From CBDCWO01 sp965223405 (GTDB taxonomy: Bacteria; Bacteroidota; Bacteroidia; Chitinophagales; Saprospiraceae), in contig CBDCWO010000006.1 in the NCBI GenBank assembly GCA_965223405.1, positions 4,030,001-4,094,000 on the forward strand: DNA of 64,000 nucleotides. The letters run 5' to 3'. Positions 46,545 through 55,359 of this stretch are shown here, piece after piece. The first letter of the stretch is position 1; every line of letters begins with the position of its first letter. The notes under the pieces were generated by a model. That model was not told the DNA's origin, made no database searches, and saw only the letters and a list, made by a program, of their open reading frames with translations. The position numbers and the translations under genes are program-made.

Positions 46545-46900
46545 TTTCGGAGAAGACTCAACTTTTATCAATCATGGACAGATGCACTTACAGCGATTAA
46601 TTTGGCTGTTTCCGAAGCAGATATCGGTGGACATGGATTAGTGGATACCGATAATCCCGGTTCTGATTATCAATCCTTGTTTACAGAATCGAATGAGAAT
46701 AATCCTGAATTTCTTTTTTCAGTAAGAAATAGTTCAACAGATGTAGGCTTGAATCATAAGGAATTATTTTCCTGGCAGCAGGTTTTTTAAATTGTTATAT
46801 TCATCCGGATGCCTTTGATTACGCTGATGGTTCAGACTATAGTCCGACAGATAATACTTTTGTCGGAAGGAACGATTTGAGTAAAATGGATTATAGATAA
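46545..46900 (+). pseudogene. Internal fragment of a SusD-like gene
   Basis: Translations of this stretch give NFYQSWTDALTAINLA, then GHGLVDTDNPGSDYQSLF, NNPEFLFSVR and FSWQQVF up to a stop at 46788-46790. In a neighbouring frame it continues as HPDAFDYADGSDYSPTDNTF and VGRND and stops at 46900. These pieces resemble the middle of a SusD protein (the NPEFLFSVR and DGxxYSPT...GRDP region). Both ends are missing and at least one frameshift is present. It is the last trace of a second SusC/SusD pair at the PUL border. Confidence 0.55.
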
Positions 46901-46928
46901 TCAATAGCAATTTATTGTAGAGCACTAT

Positions 46929-47831
46929 TTATACCCGATACACTTTTCCCTCTTCAGAAGCATAACTTTTGGGAAAAACAGTGCGTGCTTCCTGTTCTAA
47001 GATAACGGGATCTTCATAACGGGAAGAATAATGTCCCAACAATAAAGTGCCAACGTCGGCCTGCTTGGCAATTAGTGCTGCTTCTTTGGCCGTGGCATGT
47101 TTGGTGAGGTGGGCTTTTTCAATATGGTCTTCTGCAAAGGTTGCCTCGTGATACAACAGATCTACCTCCTTCACTCTGGCAATGACTTTTTTATGATAAC
47201 ACGTATCCGAACAATAGGCATAACTTTTATCAGGTTTAGGTTCCAAAGTTAACTCACTATTTGGGATCATACCGTAGTTCTCATGGTATAGGTCCTGACC
47301 CTCTTTGACAGATCTGATTTGTTCGTAACTCAACTGGTATTGTTCGATTTTCTCAGGTATGATATTGACTAATGGAAACTTTTCGATAAACTTAAAACCC
47401 CAGGTGGGTACGCGGTGGTATAGGGGGAAACAGCTCACCTCAAGGTCGGTAGTTGAAATAAGTACATTCGATCCGGATTTAAGCTCCTTCCATTGAATAT
47501 CATAGTGAAGGTCTACCTTGCCATACTCCATTTGAAGCTCAGTAATTTCTTGTAAACCATCGGGAGCGTAGATGGTCAAAGGCCTAGTTCGACCGAGGTG
47601 ATTAAACGAGGTAATCAGGCCCGGCAACCCATATACATGGTCTCCGTGGAGGTGGCTTATGAAAATAGAGGAAATTTTATTTCGCTTGACATGATAACGG
47701 GAAAGTTGTAATTGAGTACCTTCTCCGCAATCAACCAGGAAATGATGTTGATGAATTCTAATCAGTTGAGAGGAAGGATGACGATCATGAGCAGGGACAG
47801 CAGAATTGTTTCCTAAGATGAGAACTTCCAT
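46929..47831 (-). CDS. rnz: Ribonuclease Z
   Basis: A 300-residue metallo-beta-lactamase-fold endonuclease that trims the 3' trailer of tRNA precursors. Motifs: LGNNSAVP near the start, FLVDCGEGTQLQL, the zinc-binding SHLHGDHVYGLPG (His60, His62, Asp64, His65), YHRVPTWGF, the AYCSDTCYH segment (Asp ligand), LYHEATF and TKHATAKEAA (the HxxT/HST-type motif), LLGHYSSRY (His ligand). Normal length. It lies three bases behind a STAS-domain gene, so both are probably co-transcribed on the minus strand. First core gene to the right of the PUL. Confidence 0.95.
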   Translation of the reverse strand: MEVLILGNNSAVPAHDRHPSSQLIRIHQHHFLVDCGEGTQLQLSRYHVKRNKISSIFISHLHGDHVYGLPGLITSFNHLGRTRPLTIYAPDGLQEITELQMEYGKVDLHYDIQWKELKSGSNVLISTTDLEVSCFPLYHRVPTWGFKFIEKFPLVNIIPEKIEQYQLSYEQIRSVKEGQDLYHENYGMIPNSELTLEPKPDKSYAYCSDTCYHKKVIARVKEVDLLYHEATFAEDHIEKAHLTKHATAKEAALIAKQADVGTLLLGHYSSRYEDPVILEQEARTVFPKSYASEEGKVYRV

Positions 47832-47833
47832 GC

Positions 47834-48223
47834 TTATGCATCCTGAGACTCTTCTTCAGCGTTTATTTCTCTTTCTATTTCTTCCATCATCACAAAGTCT
47901 ACTGATTCATCTATCGTAGGGATAAGGGTCAAAATACTATCCAGTCGGGAGATTTCTATTAATTTGATAACCGCCGGGTGTACCACCCCGGTAATAATAA
48001 AGGTGCCATATCCTTTCCACAATCGATTAGCGGTCAAGATTGCACTAAGACCACTGGAGTCAACAAATTTTACCGCTGACAAATCAAATATCAGATTGCG
48101 TACCCCTTCGTTGCGTAGGAAAATAAATTCGGATTTAAGGTCCGGGGCAATGACTGAATTCAGATTTTCTTCTCCGAGGGAGAATAGGGCGTATTGGTCT
48201 TTTTTATCTAAAGTAAATTTCAT
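47834..48223 (-). CDS. STAS-domain protein (anti-sigma factor antagonist-like)
   Basis: A 129-residue single-domain STAS protein. Conserved core: LKSEFIFLRNEGVRNLIFDLSAVKFVDSSGLSAILTANRLW, in which the Ser of DSSGL is the usual phosphorylation site, and GTFIITGVVHPAVIKLIEISRLDSIL. The tail is acidic (EEIEREINAEEESQDA). Such proteins bind switch-kinase/anti-sigma partners; none is encoded here. Neighbour rnz follows after two bases on the same strand. Confidence 0.88.
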   Translation of the reverse strand: MKFTLDKKDQYALFSLGEENLNSVIAPDLKSEFIFLRNEGVRNLIFDLSAVKFVDSSGLSAILTANRLWKGYGTFIITGVVHPAVIKLIEISRLDSILTLIPTIDESVDFVMMEEIEREINAEEESQDA

Positions 48224-48253
48224 TTTTTATCTTTCTTTCAAGTGATAAGGGTA

Positions 48254-48261
48254 CAAAAATA
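48254..48261 (-). promoter_or_regulatory. Candidate -7 promoter element for STAS-rnz
   Basis: On the minus strand TATTTTTG (48261-48254) matches the Bacteroidota -7 consensus TAnnTTTG, about 30 bases before the STAS-gene ATG. No clear -33 TTTG is seen at the right distance. Confidence 0.45.
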
Positions 48262-48648
48262 TCCTTTTTTATCGAATTTCTAATTCCTTAACAGGACTAC
48301 TTGATAATTGTTAAAGAATATTGCCTTTTTATGGGGCCTTAGTCGGTCATGAAACAAAATTTTTATATAACAAAAAAGAACAATATGTTATTTTTTACTT
48401 AAATACTTGCATTTTGTGGTGCCAATTCGTCATAACATTTGTTAATAAGTATGTCAGAATGCTACAAATTGGTATTTGGCATACTTTTAATGGATCATAA
48501 TTTATATCTTAAGACCTGATTTTCAATATCCTAAATTTTTGCATAGAAGTGAATTCAGCAAATTTACTTGAGAGATAAATTGGGGAGGTAAGAAATAATT
48601 ATGATCTTTGATGTAGATCGATTTTTTAATTAATACAGGAAGTATTTA
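48262..48648. other. AT-rich divergent region upstream of clpC
   Basis: About 390 bases with no open frame that could be supported. It separates the minus-strand STAS-rnz pair from clpC and must hold the clpC promoter. The closest -7-like match on + is TACTTTTA at about 48481, one base off the consensus, with a TTTG roughly 10 bases upstream, which is too close for the usual spacing. No heat-shock operator (such as a CIRCE repeat) was seen. Confidence 0.4.
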
Positions 48649-51195
48649 ATGAACAGCAAGTTTTCATCGGAAGTTAAAAAGATCTTGGCTCTTAGTCGTG
48701 AAGAAGCCGTAAGGCTTGGTCATGATTATATCGGAACCGAACATCTTCTGTTGGGTATTCTCAAAGAAAAAGATACGCTGGCAGTAAAAGTCTTGGATTT
48801 TATGGATGTAGATTTTCCCGAATTGAGATATAAGATCGAAGAACATATACCACCCAAAAGTCAACCCAGCGGTAACAAGATGAAGTTGGGTAGTGTGGAC
48901 TTAAACAAGCAAGCTGAGAAGGTTTTGAAATTAACTTTTTTGGAAGCCAAAGTCCTGAAAAATGAAGAAATCAGTCCAGAGCATTTATTGCTGTCCATCT
49001 TAAAGCATAAGGATAATATCGCTTCAAAATTATTAGAACAGTTTGATGTGGATTATGAAGCTTACAAGACGGAACTGGAATATGTGAGTCAGGAGCAGGA
49101 GTTTTCAAATTCTGATTTTTTCAGCCAATCTGCTTCAGATCCCGATCTGCCCTTAGAGGAAGAAGGTTCTTCTACCAAATATGCTAAAAAAGGAAATTCA
49201 AAATCCAAAACACCGGTTTTGGATAATTTCGGACGTGACATTACCAGATTGGCTGAAGAAGATAAGTTAGATCCGATCATCGGAAGAGAACAGGAAATAG
49301 AAAGAGTATCTCAGATCCTGAGCCGGAGGAAAAAGAACAATCCCATACTCATTGGAGAACCAGGAGTCGGGAAGACAGCGATTGTGGAAGGATTGGCACT
49401 GAGGATCATGCAAAAGAAAGTATCTAGGACTCTATTCAATAAGCGCATAGTCATGCTGGATCTGGCAGCATTGGTAGCTGGTACTAAATATCGGGGCCAG
49501 TTTGAAGAGCGGATGAAGGCGATTATGAATGAGCTGGAAAAATCGCGCGATGTGATTTTGTTTATTGATGAAATCCATACAATAGTGGGTGCGGGTGGAG
49601 CAACCGGGTCCTTAGATGCATCGAATATATTTAAGCCTGCCCTGGCGAGAGGAGAATTGCAGTGCATTGGAGCTTCCACTCTGGATGAATATCGCCAACA
49701 CATTGAAAAAGACGGGGCACTGGATCGACGCTTTCAGAAAGTATTAGTAGATCCTCCTACAGCTGAGGAGGCCATCTCCATATTGACCAATATCAAATCT
49801 AAATACGAAGAATTTCACAATGTAGCCTACTCTGATGAGGCGATAAATGCCTGTGTCTCATTCAGCGACCGTTATATTTCAGATCGATTTCTTCCGGATA
49901 AAGCAATAGATGTTCTCGATGAGGTAGGGGCGAGAGTCCATTTGAAAAATATTCACGTTCCCAAGCATATCGAAGATCTGGAAAAGAAGATCGAGGAAGT
50001 AAAAGAATTAAAAAATGCTGCGGTAAAAAACCAGCAGTATGAAAAGGCTGCCGATCTCAGAGATCATGAATCCAGACTCTTAAGACAGTTGGATAAAGCT
50101 AAAGAGGATTGGGAAGAAGAATCAAAAAGCAAACGATATCCGGTAACCGAAGAACATATTGCCGAGGTAGTGAGTATGATGACCGGAATCCCGGTGAAGA
50201 GAGTGGCTCAAAGCGAATCCAACCGATTGGTACATATGGCTGAGGATCTGAGAAAGGAAATCATCGGTCAGGATGAAGCGATATCAAAAGTTACCAAAGC
50301 GATCCAGCGAAACCGGGTAGGATTGAAAGATCCTAAAAAACCAATCGGTAGCTTTATCTTTTTGGGTCCGACGGGTGTCGGTAAGACTGAATTGGCAAAG
50401 GCCTTAGCCCGGTATCTATTTGATACGGAGGATGCACTGGTCCGTATTGATATGAGTGAGTATATGGAGAAGTTTTCAGTAAGCCGTTTGATTGGCGCAC
50501 CTCCTGGATATGTGGGATACGAAGAAGGCGGACAATTAACCGAAAAGGTAAGACGTAAGCCCTATTCAGTCATTCTCTTGGATGAAATTGAAAAAGCACA
50601 CCCCGATGTGTATAATATCTTGCTTCAAGTCCTTGACGATGGACAGTTGACCGATGGATTAGGTCGTAAAATAGATTTTAAGAACAGTATCATCATCATG
50701 ACTTCCAACATTGGAGTACGTCAATTAAAAGACTTCGGGCAAGGTGTTGGTTTTGCAACCAAAGCAAGAGAAGAAGCCAAAGAAGATCATACCAAGTCCG
50801 TAATTGAAAGTGCCCTTAAAAGAACATTCTCTCCCGAATTCTTAAACCGGATCGACGATGTGGTAATATTCAACAGTCTGGACAAAGATGAAATTTTCTC
50901 GATAATAGATATTACACTCAGAGACTTGTTTGGACGTATGGATAAAATGGGATTTTCATTCCAGTTGTCAAAAGCGGCCAAAGAGTTTGTTGCAGAAAAA
51001 GGATTTGATCCAAAATATGGAGCCAGACCCTTGCATCGTGCCATACAAAAATATCTTGAAGATCCGCTTGCTGAGTTTATATTACACGAGAATCCGGAGG
51101 AGGGTAGTATTTTAGAAGCGGTTATGAATAAAGAAAAATCTGGTATTGAAATTGCCTATTCAAAGAAAATGAAATCGAATTTGAAGGAAAAGTAG
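48649..51195 (+). CDS. clpC: ATP-dependent Clp protease ATP-binding subunit ClpC
   Basis: An 848-residue AAA+ unfoldase that feeds substrates to ClpP. Two Clp N-terminal repeats (about 1-150; LGHDYIGTEHLLLGIL, SPEHLLLSIL), first AAA+ domain with Walker A GEPGVGKT (236-243) and LFIDEIH, a UVR-containing middle region (QYEKAADLRDHE) and second AAA+ domain with GPTGVGKT (573-580), then the D2-small C-terminal domain (PKYGARPLHRAIQKYLEDPLAEFIL). The UVR motif identifies ClpC rather than ClpB or ClpA. Ends with a short basic tail. Transcribed alone, followed by a hairpin. Confidence 0.96.
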   Translation: MNSKFSSEVKKILALSREEAVRLGHDYIGTEHLLLGILKEKDTLAVKVLDFMDVDFPELRYKIEEHIPPKSQPSGNKMKLGSVDLNKQAEKVLKLTFLEAKVLKNEEISPEHLLLSILKHKDNIASKLLEQFDVDYEAYKTELEYVSQEQEFSNSDFFSQSASDPDLPLEEEGSSTKYAKKGNSKSKTPVLDNFGRDITRLAEEDKLDPIIGREQEIERVSQILSRRKKNNPILIGEPGVGKTAIVEGLALRIMQKKVSRTLFNKRIVMLDLAALVAGTKYRGQFEERMKAIMNELEKSRDVILFIDEIHTIVGAGGATGSLDASNIFKPALARGELQCIGASTLDEYRQHIEKDGALDRRFQKVLVDPPTAEEAISILTNIKSKYEEFHNVAYSDEAINACVSFSDRYISDRFLPDKAIDVLDEVGARVHLKNIHVPKHIEDLEKKIEEVKELKNAAVKNQQYEKAADLRDHESRLLRQLDKAKEDWEEESKSKRYPVTEEHIAEVVSMMTGIPVKRVAQSESNRLVHMAEDLRKEIIGQDEAISKVTKAIQRNRVGLKDPKKPIGSFIFLGPTGVGKTELAKALARYLFDTEDALVRIDMSEYMEKFSVSRLIGAPPGYVGYEEGGQLTEKVRRKPYSVILLDEIEKAHPDVYNILLQVLDDGQLTDGLGRKIDFKNSIIIMTSNIGVRQLKDFGQGVGFATKAREEAKEDHTKSVIESALKRTFSPEFLNRIDDVVIFNSLDKDEIFSIIDITLRDLFGRMDKMGFSFQLSKAAKEFVAEKGFDPKYGARPLHRAIQKYLEDPLAEFILHENPEEGSILEAVMNKEKSGIEIAYSKKMKSNLKEK

Positions 51196-51257
51196 TGTCT
51201 TTCTTTAGAGTCTATGGCAACATTTCCATTATTCAAGTTTTAAAAATAAAAAAAATG

Positions 51258-51290
51258 ACTACCGGGGAGCTAAAGTTTCTCCTCGGTGGT
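51258..51290 (+). terminator. Hairpin between clpC and infC (terminator or leader element)
   Basis: A 12-base stem ACTACCGGGGAG (51258-51269) / CTCCTCGGTGGT (51279-51290) with two G-T pairs and a nine-base loop. Downstream on + the sequence is only moderately T-rich; the long A-run just upstream would make a perfect U-tract on the minus strand, yet no minus-strand gene ends here. It may end clpC transcription or sit in the infC leader. Confidence 0.55.
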
Positions 51291-51341
51291 TAATATATTT
51301 GAGTAACTTTTAAATAGTATTGTTCATTAAATTATAATCAT

Positions 51342-51938
51342 TTGGCAAAAAGAAGATATTTTAAACCAAGACAAGATCCAAAATTCAACTTTAGAATCAA
51401 TGAAAAAATTCGCATCCCGGAAATTCGCTTAGTTGGTGATAACCTGGATGAAATAAGCGAAGAAATCGGACAAAAAATCGAAACTGGAATTTATAAAACC
51501 CGTCAAGTATTGGGTTGGGCCAATGAGGTTGGACTCGATTTGGTGGAAATCTCACCCAATGCCAAGCCTCCTGTATGCAGAATAATTGATTTTAAAAAAT
51601 TCTTATACCTCAAGAAGAAAAAGGAAAAAGAAATTAAAGCTAAAACAGCGAAAACCGTGGTTAAAGAGATCCGGTTTGGTCCGAACACGGATGATCATGA
51701 CTTCCAATTTAAACTAAAGCATACCATTAAATTTCTTGAAGATGGAGCTAAGGTGAAAGCCTATGTACATTTTAGAGGAAGGACTATAGTATATAAAGAC
51801 CGCGGAAGAGATCTTTTACAAAGATTTATCATAGAAGTAGAGGATTACGGAGAACCTGAAGGTAATCCGAGAATGGAGGGACGCAGGATGCACGTAATTA
51901 TTGCTCCTAAAAAAGAAGCAATCAAAAAAAAGAAATAA
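51342..51938 (+). CDS. infC: Translation initiation factor IF-3
   Basis: A 198-residue IF-3. It binds the 30S subunit and checks start-codon pairing. N-terminal domain: NEKIRIPEIRLVGDN; linker rich in Lys; C-terminal domain: VKEIRFGPNTDDHDFQFKLKHTIKFL, GAKVKAYVHFRGR, GRRMHVIIAPKK. The only fitting start is TTG at 51342 (reading AKRRYFKPRQ next). Rare start codons are usual for infC and allow IF-3 to control its own translation. Compared with most IF-3 there is a short insertion after VGDN (LDEISEEIGQKIETGI). Followed, after a long gap, by rpmI and rplT. Confidence 0.95.
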   Translation: MAKRRYFKPRQDPKFNFRINEKIRIPEIRLVGDNLDEISEEIGQKIETGIYKTRQVLGWANEVGLDLVEISPNAKPPVCRIIDFKKFLYLKKKKEKEIKAKTAKTVVKEIRFGPNTDDHDFQFKLKHTIKFLEDGAKVKAYVHFRGRTIVYKDRGRDLLQRFIIEVEDYGEPEGNPRMEGRRMHVIIAPKKEAIKKKK

Positions 51939-52210
51939 CCTTCTCAAAATCATATTCGCGGTATCAACAAATTATTCCTGCAATCGGTTAACGGGATTCG
52001 TGTCCCTGTGTTGAGATCCTGAACCAGTCTGCTAAAGCATCAGTCAGGTGTCCGGTGTCAGGTATCGAAGGTATCAAGGGTTAATCGGTCAACGCTGATT
52101 GGTGATCGGTTATCGGTGGTCGGTAATCGTACCAAGCGGTTTTGAGTTTGATGATAAAATTCGTGTGTATTCGTGTCCTTATGTTGGGATCCGGAACTAT
52201 TCTGCTCAAA

Positions 52211-52252
52211 CATCCTGATCAGGATGACAGTATTATTATTTTTTTTTGAAAA
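52211..52252 (+). terminator. Possible terminator in the infC-rpmI gap
   Basis: A perfect 16-base palindrome, CATCCTGATCAGGATG (52211-52226), can form a six-base stem with a GATC tetraloop and is followed after a few bases by a run of T (52238-52247). It would end infC transcripts, in line with the separate promoter found for rpmI. Confidence 0.5.
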
Positions 52253-52431
52253 GCTGAAACCGAATTAAGCTAATGGCCAAAGCCAAAATCTGTTTTTGGT
52301 GTAATTAATTATGTTATTTTCGTGTTTCACACCTACACCTTCTCAATACTCAATACTTGCTACTCACTACTTTTTAAGTGTTTGTAAAATTTTTTACAAT
52401 CTACATACTATCATACTTCCAACAATTTTTA

Positions 52432-52439
52432 TACCTTTG
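52432..52439 (+). promoter_or_regulatory. Candidate -7 promoter element for rpmI-rplT
   Basis: TACCTTTG (52432-52439) is an exact match to TAnnTTTG, 28 bases before the rpmI ATG at 52467. No TTTG is present at the ideal -33 distance. Confidence 0.55.
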
Positions 52440-52466
52440 CCGACCACTTGAAAAAGTTGTAGTATT

Positions 52467-52664
52467 ATGCCTAAAATGAAAACACATTCCAGTGCTAAAA
52501 AACGCTTCCGCGTTACCGGTTCTGGAAAAATAAAAAGATATAGAGCAAATCATTCGCATCTCTTGCGTAAAAAAAGTAAAAAACGCAAAGCTAGGTTGGC
52601 CAGCGCTACATTGGTAGCTCCAGCTGACGAGAACCGTGTAAAAGCTTTATTAGGTCTAAAATAA
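52467..52664 (+). CDS. rpmI: 50S ribosomal protein L35
   Basis: A 65-residue, very basic ribosomal protein of the large subunit. Family signature MPKMKTHSSAKKRFRVTGSGKIKR at the start (KTHSSAKKRF is typical), followed by HLLRKKSKKRK. Length is the usual 63-66. Located 70 bases before rplT, the conserved order. Confidence 0.97.
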   Translation: MPKMKTHSSAKKRFRVTGSGKIKRYRANHSHLLRKKSKKRKARLASATLVAPADENRVKALLGLK

Positions 52665-52734
52665 TTTTTTAACGAGAATACAGGATTACAAGTGCTTAGT
52701 GAGAAAGCCTCTGTATTGAACTAAAAAGGATAAA

Positions 52735-53079
52735 ATGGCAAGATCAGTAAACTCCGTTGCCTCCCGGAAAAGAAGAAAAAAAATCCTCAAAGCGGCTAAA
52801 GGATATTTTGGTGCCAGATCAAAAGTTTATACCGTAGCCAAAAATGCGCTGGAAAAAGCGTGGTTGTATGCCTATCGTGATCGGCGTAATAAAAAGAGAG
52901 CCTTTAGAAGATTGTGGATAACCAGAATCAATGCTGCGGCAAGACAAGAAGGTCTCAACTATTCTACCTTTATGCACAAATTATCGCAAAAAGATATTCA
53001 GTTGAATCGTAAAGTGCTGGCTGATTTAGCGGTCAATCATCCGACGGCCTTTAAGGCTATTGTTGATCAGGTGAAATAG
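52735..53079 (+). CDS. rplT: 50S ribosomal protein L20
   Basis: A 114-residue L20, needed early in 50S assembly and, in many bacteria, a translational repressor of its own operon. Signature: ARSVNSVASRKRRKKILKAAKGYFG, YAYRDRRNKKRAFRRLWITRINAAAR, GLNYSTFMHKL. Normal length. Ends the infC-rpmI-rplT cluster; convergent with ribA 41 bases downstream. Confidence 0.97.
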   Translation: MARSVNSVASRKRRKKILKAAKGYFGARSKVYTVAKNALEKAWLYAYRDRRNKKRAFRRLWITRINAAARQEGLNYSTFMHKLSQKDIQLNRKVLADLAVNHPTAFKAIVDQVK

Positions 53080-53120
53080 GTGGATCATAGGTTTTTGACA
53101 AAATGTCTGAAGTGGTCGCC

Positions 53121-53711
53121 TTACAATTTAAGCATGTGACCCATAATTTTCTTTTTGGTTTCCAGATACTTACGGTTTTCATGACGAGGAGTAATCTCCA
53201 ATTCAATTCTTTCTACAACTTCAATATCGGATCCGTTAAAGGCCGTTATTTTCTCGGGATTATTGGTGAGTAACTTGATCTTTTTTATGCCCAGGTCTTT
53301 AAGGATATCTCGACCCATTTCATAGTTCCTTTCATCTACTTCAAAGCCCAAATGGACATTGGCATCAGCAGTATTGACCCCTTCATCCTGGAGATTATAT
53401 GCCTTAAGCTTATTTATGATCCCTATCCCTCGACCCTCTTGCCTAAGATAGATCAGTATTCCTCCCTGCTCAGAGATGATTTCCAGTGATTTTGCTAGCT
53501 GTTCTCCACAATCACAACGTAGTGAACCAAAGACATCACCCGTTATACACTCGCTATGAATTCTTACAATCACCGGTTGAAAAGCATCAAAGGTATCATT
53601 TACTAAAGCAAAATGAGGTGAAGGATCACCGGAATGCTTTGCATAGGCAATCATTTTAAAGACTCCCTTTTCGATAGGAATTATTCCGGTGGCTTGTGAT
53701 TTTAAAGTCAT
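53121..53711 (-). CDS. ribA: GTP cyclohydrolase II
   Basis: A 196-residue enzyme for the first step of riboflavin synthesis: GTP to 2,5-diamino-6-ribosylamino-4(3H)-pyrimidinone 5'-phosphate, formate and pyrophosphate. Zinc site in GSLRCDCGEQL plus the Cys of HSECITGDVFG; catalytic YLRQEGRGIGIINKLKAYNLQ; GVNTADANVHLGF; and KIKLLTNNPEKI. The start at 53711 (MTLKSQATGIIP) gives the family's standalone length; the frame is open further upstream but would overlap the FkbM gene by an unlikely amount. No fused DHBP synthase (RibB) domain. Last gene of a four-gene minus-strand group. Confidence 0.93.
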   Translation of the reverse strand: MTLKSQATGIIPIEKGVFKMIAYAKHSGDPSPHFALVNDTFDAFQPVIVRIHSECITGDVFGSLRCDCGEQLAKSLEIISEQGGILIYLRQEGRGIGIINKLKAYNLQDEGVNTADANVHLGFEVDERNYEMGRDILKDLGIKKIKLLTNNPEKITAFNGSDIEVVERIELEITPRHENRKYLETKKKIMGHMLKL

Positions 53712-53782
53712 ACGATACCTGGATGGCAAAATTAAATAATATTCAAACAAAATACGGGACAAGGAGTTGTTATCTGCACAAG

Positions 53783-54535
53783 TTATTTTTTTAGACGTGC
53801 ATAAATATCCCCATGGGGAGCATCCGGGTGCCGGTTTTTGATCCACGTAATTATTTCTGTAGGAGTCAACCAGGTGTCAAGAGTCCACCAAAATTTTTCA
53901 CCGGTTGAATAATTAAACATATAATTACCAAGTCTAGTGATTTCCTTTATACACTGTAGACTATCTGTGGGAAGGTAACTAAAATATTCAAAACTTATCC
54001 AGTTGATGGGGTGATGCAATCCACGTAATGCACGAGATTCAAAACTCTCGATATCCAGCTTGATCAAATGGGGAACCCCATATTTTTCTATTAATTGATC
54101 AATAGTAGTAGTTTGTACTTTCATCGGTTGATCCCATTCAAATGAGAAAGAAGATCTGTTTTTTATTTCTTCTTGCCATTCATCATCCGCCAGTGTACTA
54201 ACCGTGGGAGCAATACTACTAAGAAACATAGTTGTTTCCTCCTCCTGATCTGAAATTGCAAGATCCAGGACATGAATTGAAGGTCGATTCTTAAATCGAC
54301 GTACTAATTTTTTGTAAAATAGTGGATTGGGCTCAACTGCCACTACCAGCGCTCCTAGTTTTTCCCAAACAGCAGACTGAATTCCAGTGTGGGCTCCAAT
54401 ATCAAAACACAAATCTCCTGAATTGATAATAGGCCGGTAAAATCGACTCAACCGGATACGCTTTATCGGATTAGCCTCATAGATAATCCAAGACCTCAGG
54501 TACCCGATATTCCGCTTCCAATTCTTCATTCCCAA
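53783..54535 (-). CDS. FkbM-family methyltransferase
   Basis: A 250-residue SAM-dependent O-methyltransferase. SAM site LCFDIGAHTGIQSAVWEKLGA and VAVEPNPLFYKKL; ISDQEEETTMF; and the FkbM signature TTTIDQLIEKYGVPHLIKLDIESFESRALRGL. Such enzymes often methylate sugars in surface glycans or secondary metabolites. The sulfotransferase gene upstream overlaps its start by 10 bases (54526-54535), so the two are translationally coupled. The group suggests decoration of a cell-surface polysaccharide or lipid. Confidence 0.88.
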   Translation of the reverse strand: MGMKNWKRNIGYLRSWIIYEANPIKRIRLSRFYRPIINSGDLCFDIGAHTGIQSAVWEKLGALVVAVEPNPLFYKKLVRRFKNRPSIHVLDLAISDQEEETTMFLSSIAPTVSTLADDEWQEEIKNRSSFSFEWDQPMKVQTTTIDQLIEKYGVPHLIKLDIESFESRALRGLHHPINWISFEYFSYLPTDSLQCIKEITRLGNYMFNYSTGEKFWWTLDTWLTPTEIITWIKNRHPDAPHGDIYARLKK

Positions 54536-55359
54536 ATAAAAGATTTTCCAAGGTAATCAAAGAAATGACGATTATAAGGCTTAAAGAAATCCATTAAATC
54601 CTTTCTGATAGTCGGAGACAATTTGGATTTAGGGGCTTTGTTAAACATTCGGAAATCAGTGATTTGGAAAGATTCAATTTCCAAATAGTCACAGATTTGA
54701 TTCATCGTTTGATTGGCTTTTTTTTTAGTAGCAAAGTCACTAAGATCGAATACTCTCAATTGGTTGGGATTGAATTGTGATTTCCACTCCCTGAACTTGA
54801 TGGCGTAACAGGATGGGCTGATAAAATATCCCCATTTACCTTTTTTCATGTCTTGAATTTCTTTCGATACTTCGTCCTCAAAGCTGCCTAGATTCCAACC
54901 TATATCCCTTCCTTCAGCTACAAATCTTTCATACATACGGAAATGGGAATAAGCTCTATCCACAGGATTTCGAACTAATAATATCAATTTGATTTGGGGT
55001 AGAAAGCGCTTGATAATGTGGGGTGGAACATCAAAGTAAGTGTTCGCACTAGCTTCTCCAGTGATATAAGTGGTATTGGTATTGCGATTAAAAAATATTT
55101 TTTCTTCAAACAAAATCCCATTCTCATTGAGTTCCGGCCAGTCCAATTCTTCTGGCTGCTCCGATCTCTTTAAAGGAAAATTCATTAAATACTGATCAAA
55201 GTGTTTGGTTATATATTTTATATCATGGATAAAGAAATTAGGTTCCTTCACACGTCCTGGTAAGATTCTAGGGTGATCTACTAAGTATCGAAAAAGTGAT
55301 GAGGATCCACATTTCCTTTCTCCGATAATAAAAAATGATGGTATTAAATGTTTGTTCAT
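54526..55359 (-). CDS. PAPS-dependent sulfotransferase
   Basis: A 277-residue sulfotransferase of the heparan-sulfate/NodH-like type. The 5'-phosphosulfate loop IIGERKCGSSSLFRYL (about 11-26, Lys16 catalytic) and the 3'-phosphate-binding LLVRNPVDRAYSHFRMYERF are clear; the GRVKEPNFF segment is typical of polysaccharide sulfotransferases. It transfers sulfate from PAPS to a hydroxyl or amine; the acceptor is unknown. It overlaps both neighbours (by 4 bases upstream, 10 downstream), so the three genes work as a unit. Confidence 0.9.
   Translation of the reverse strand: MNKHLIPSFFIIGERKCGSSSLFRYLVDHPRILPGRVKEPNFFIHDIKYITKHFDQYLMNFPLKRSEQPEELDWPELNENGILFEEKIFFNRNTNTTYITGEASANTYFDVPPHIIKRFLPQIKLILLVRNPVDRAYSHFRMYERFVAEGRDIGWNLGSFEDEVSKEIQDMKKGKWGYFISPSCYAIKFREWKSQFNPNQLRVFDLSDFATKKKANQTMNQICDYLEIESFQITDFRMFNKAPKSKLSPTIRKDLMDFFKPYNRHFFDYLGKSFIWE

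Larger units (their letters stand above)
51939..52466 (+). other. Long infC-rpmI gap with imperfect direct repeats
   Basis: No gene is seen in this 528-base gap, unusual inside an infC-rpmI-rplT cluster. It holds two imperfect direct copies of about 53 bases (51996-52048 and 52169-52222), both starting ATTCGTGTCC and sharing TCTGCT and a CAGG end. Between them lies a stretch of degenerate GGT(T/G)ATCGGT-like units (52080-52130). The second copy merges into the palindrome at 52211. Confidence 0.6.

Noticed and set aside
52080..52130. CRISPR-like repeat array
   Set aside because: The GGTATCGGT-like units are short, irregular and without spacers or cas genes.
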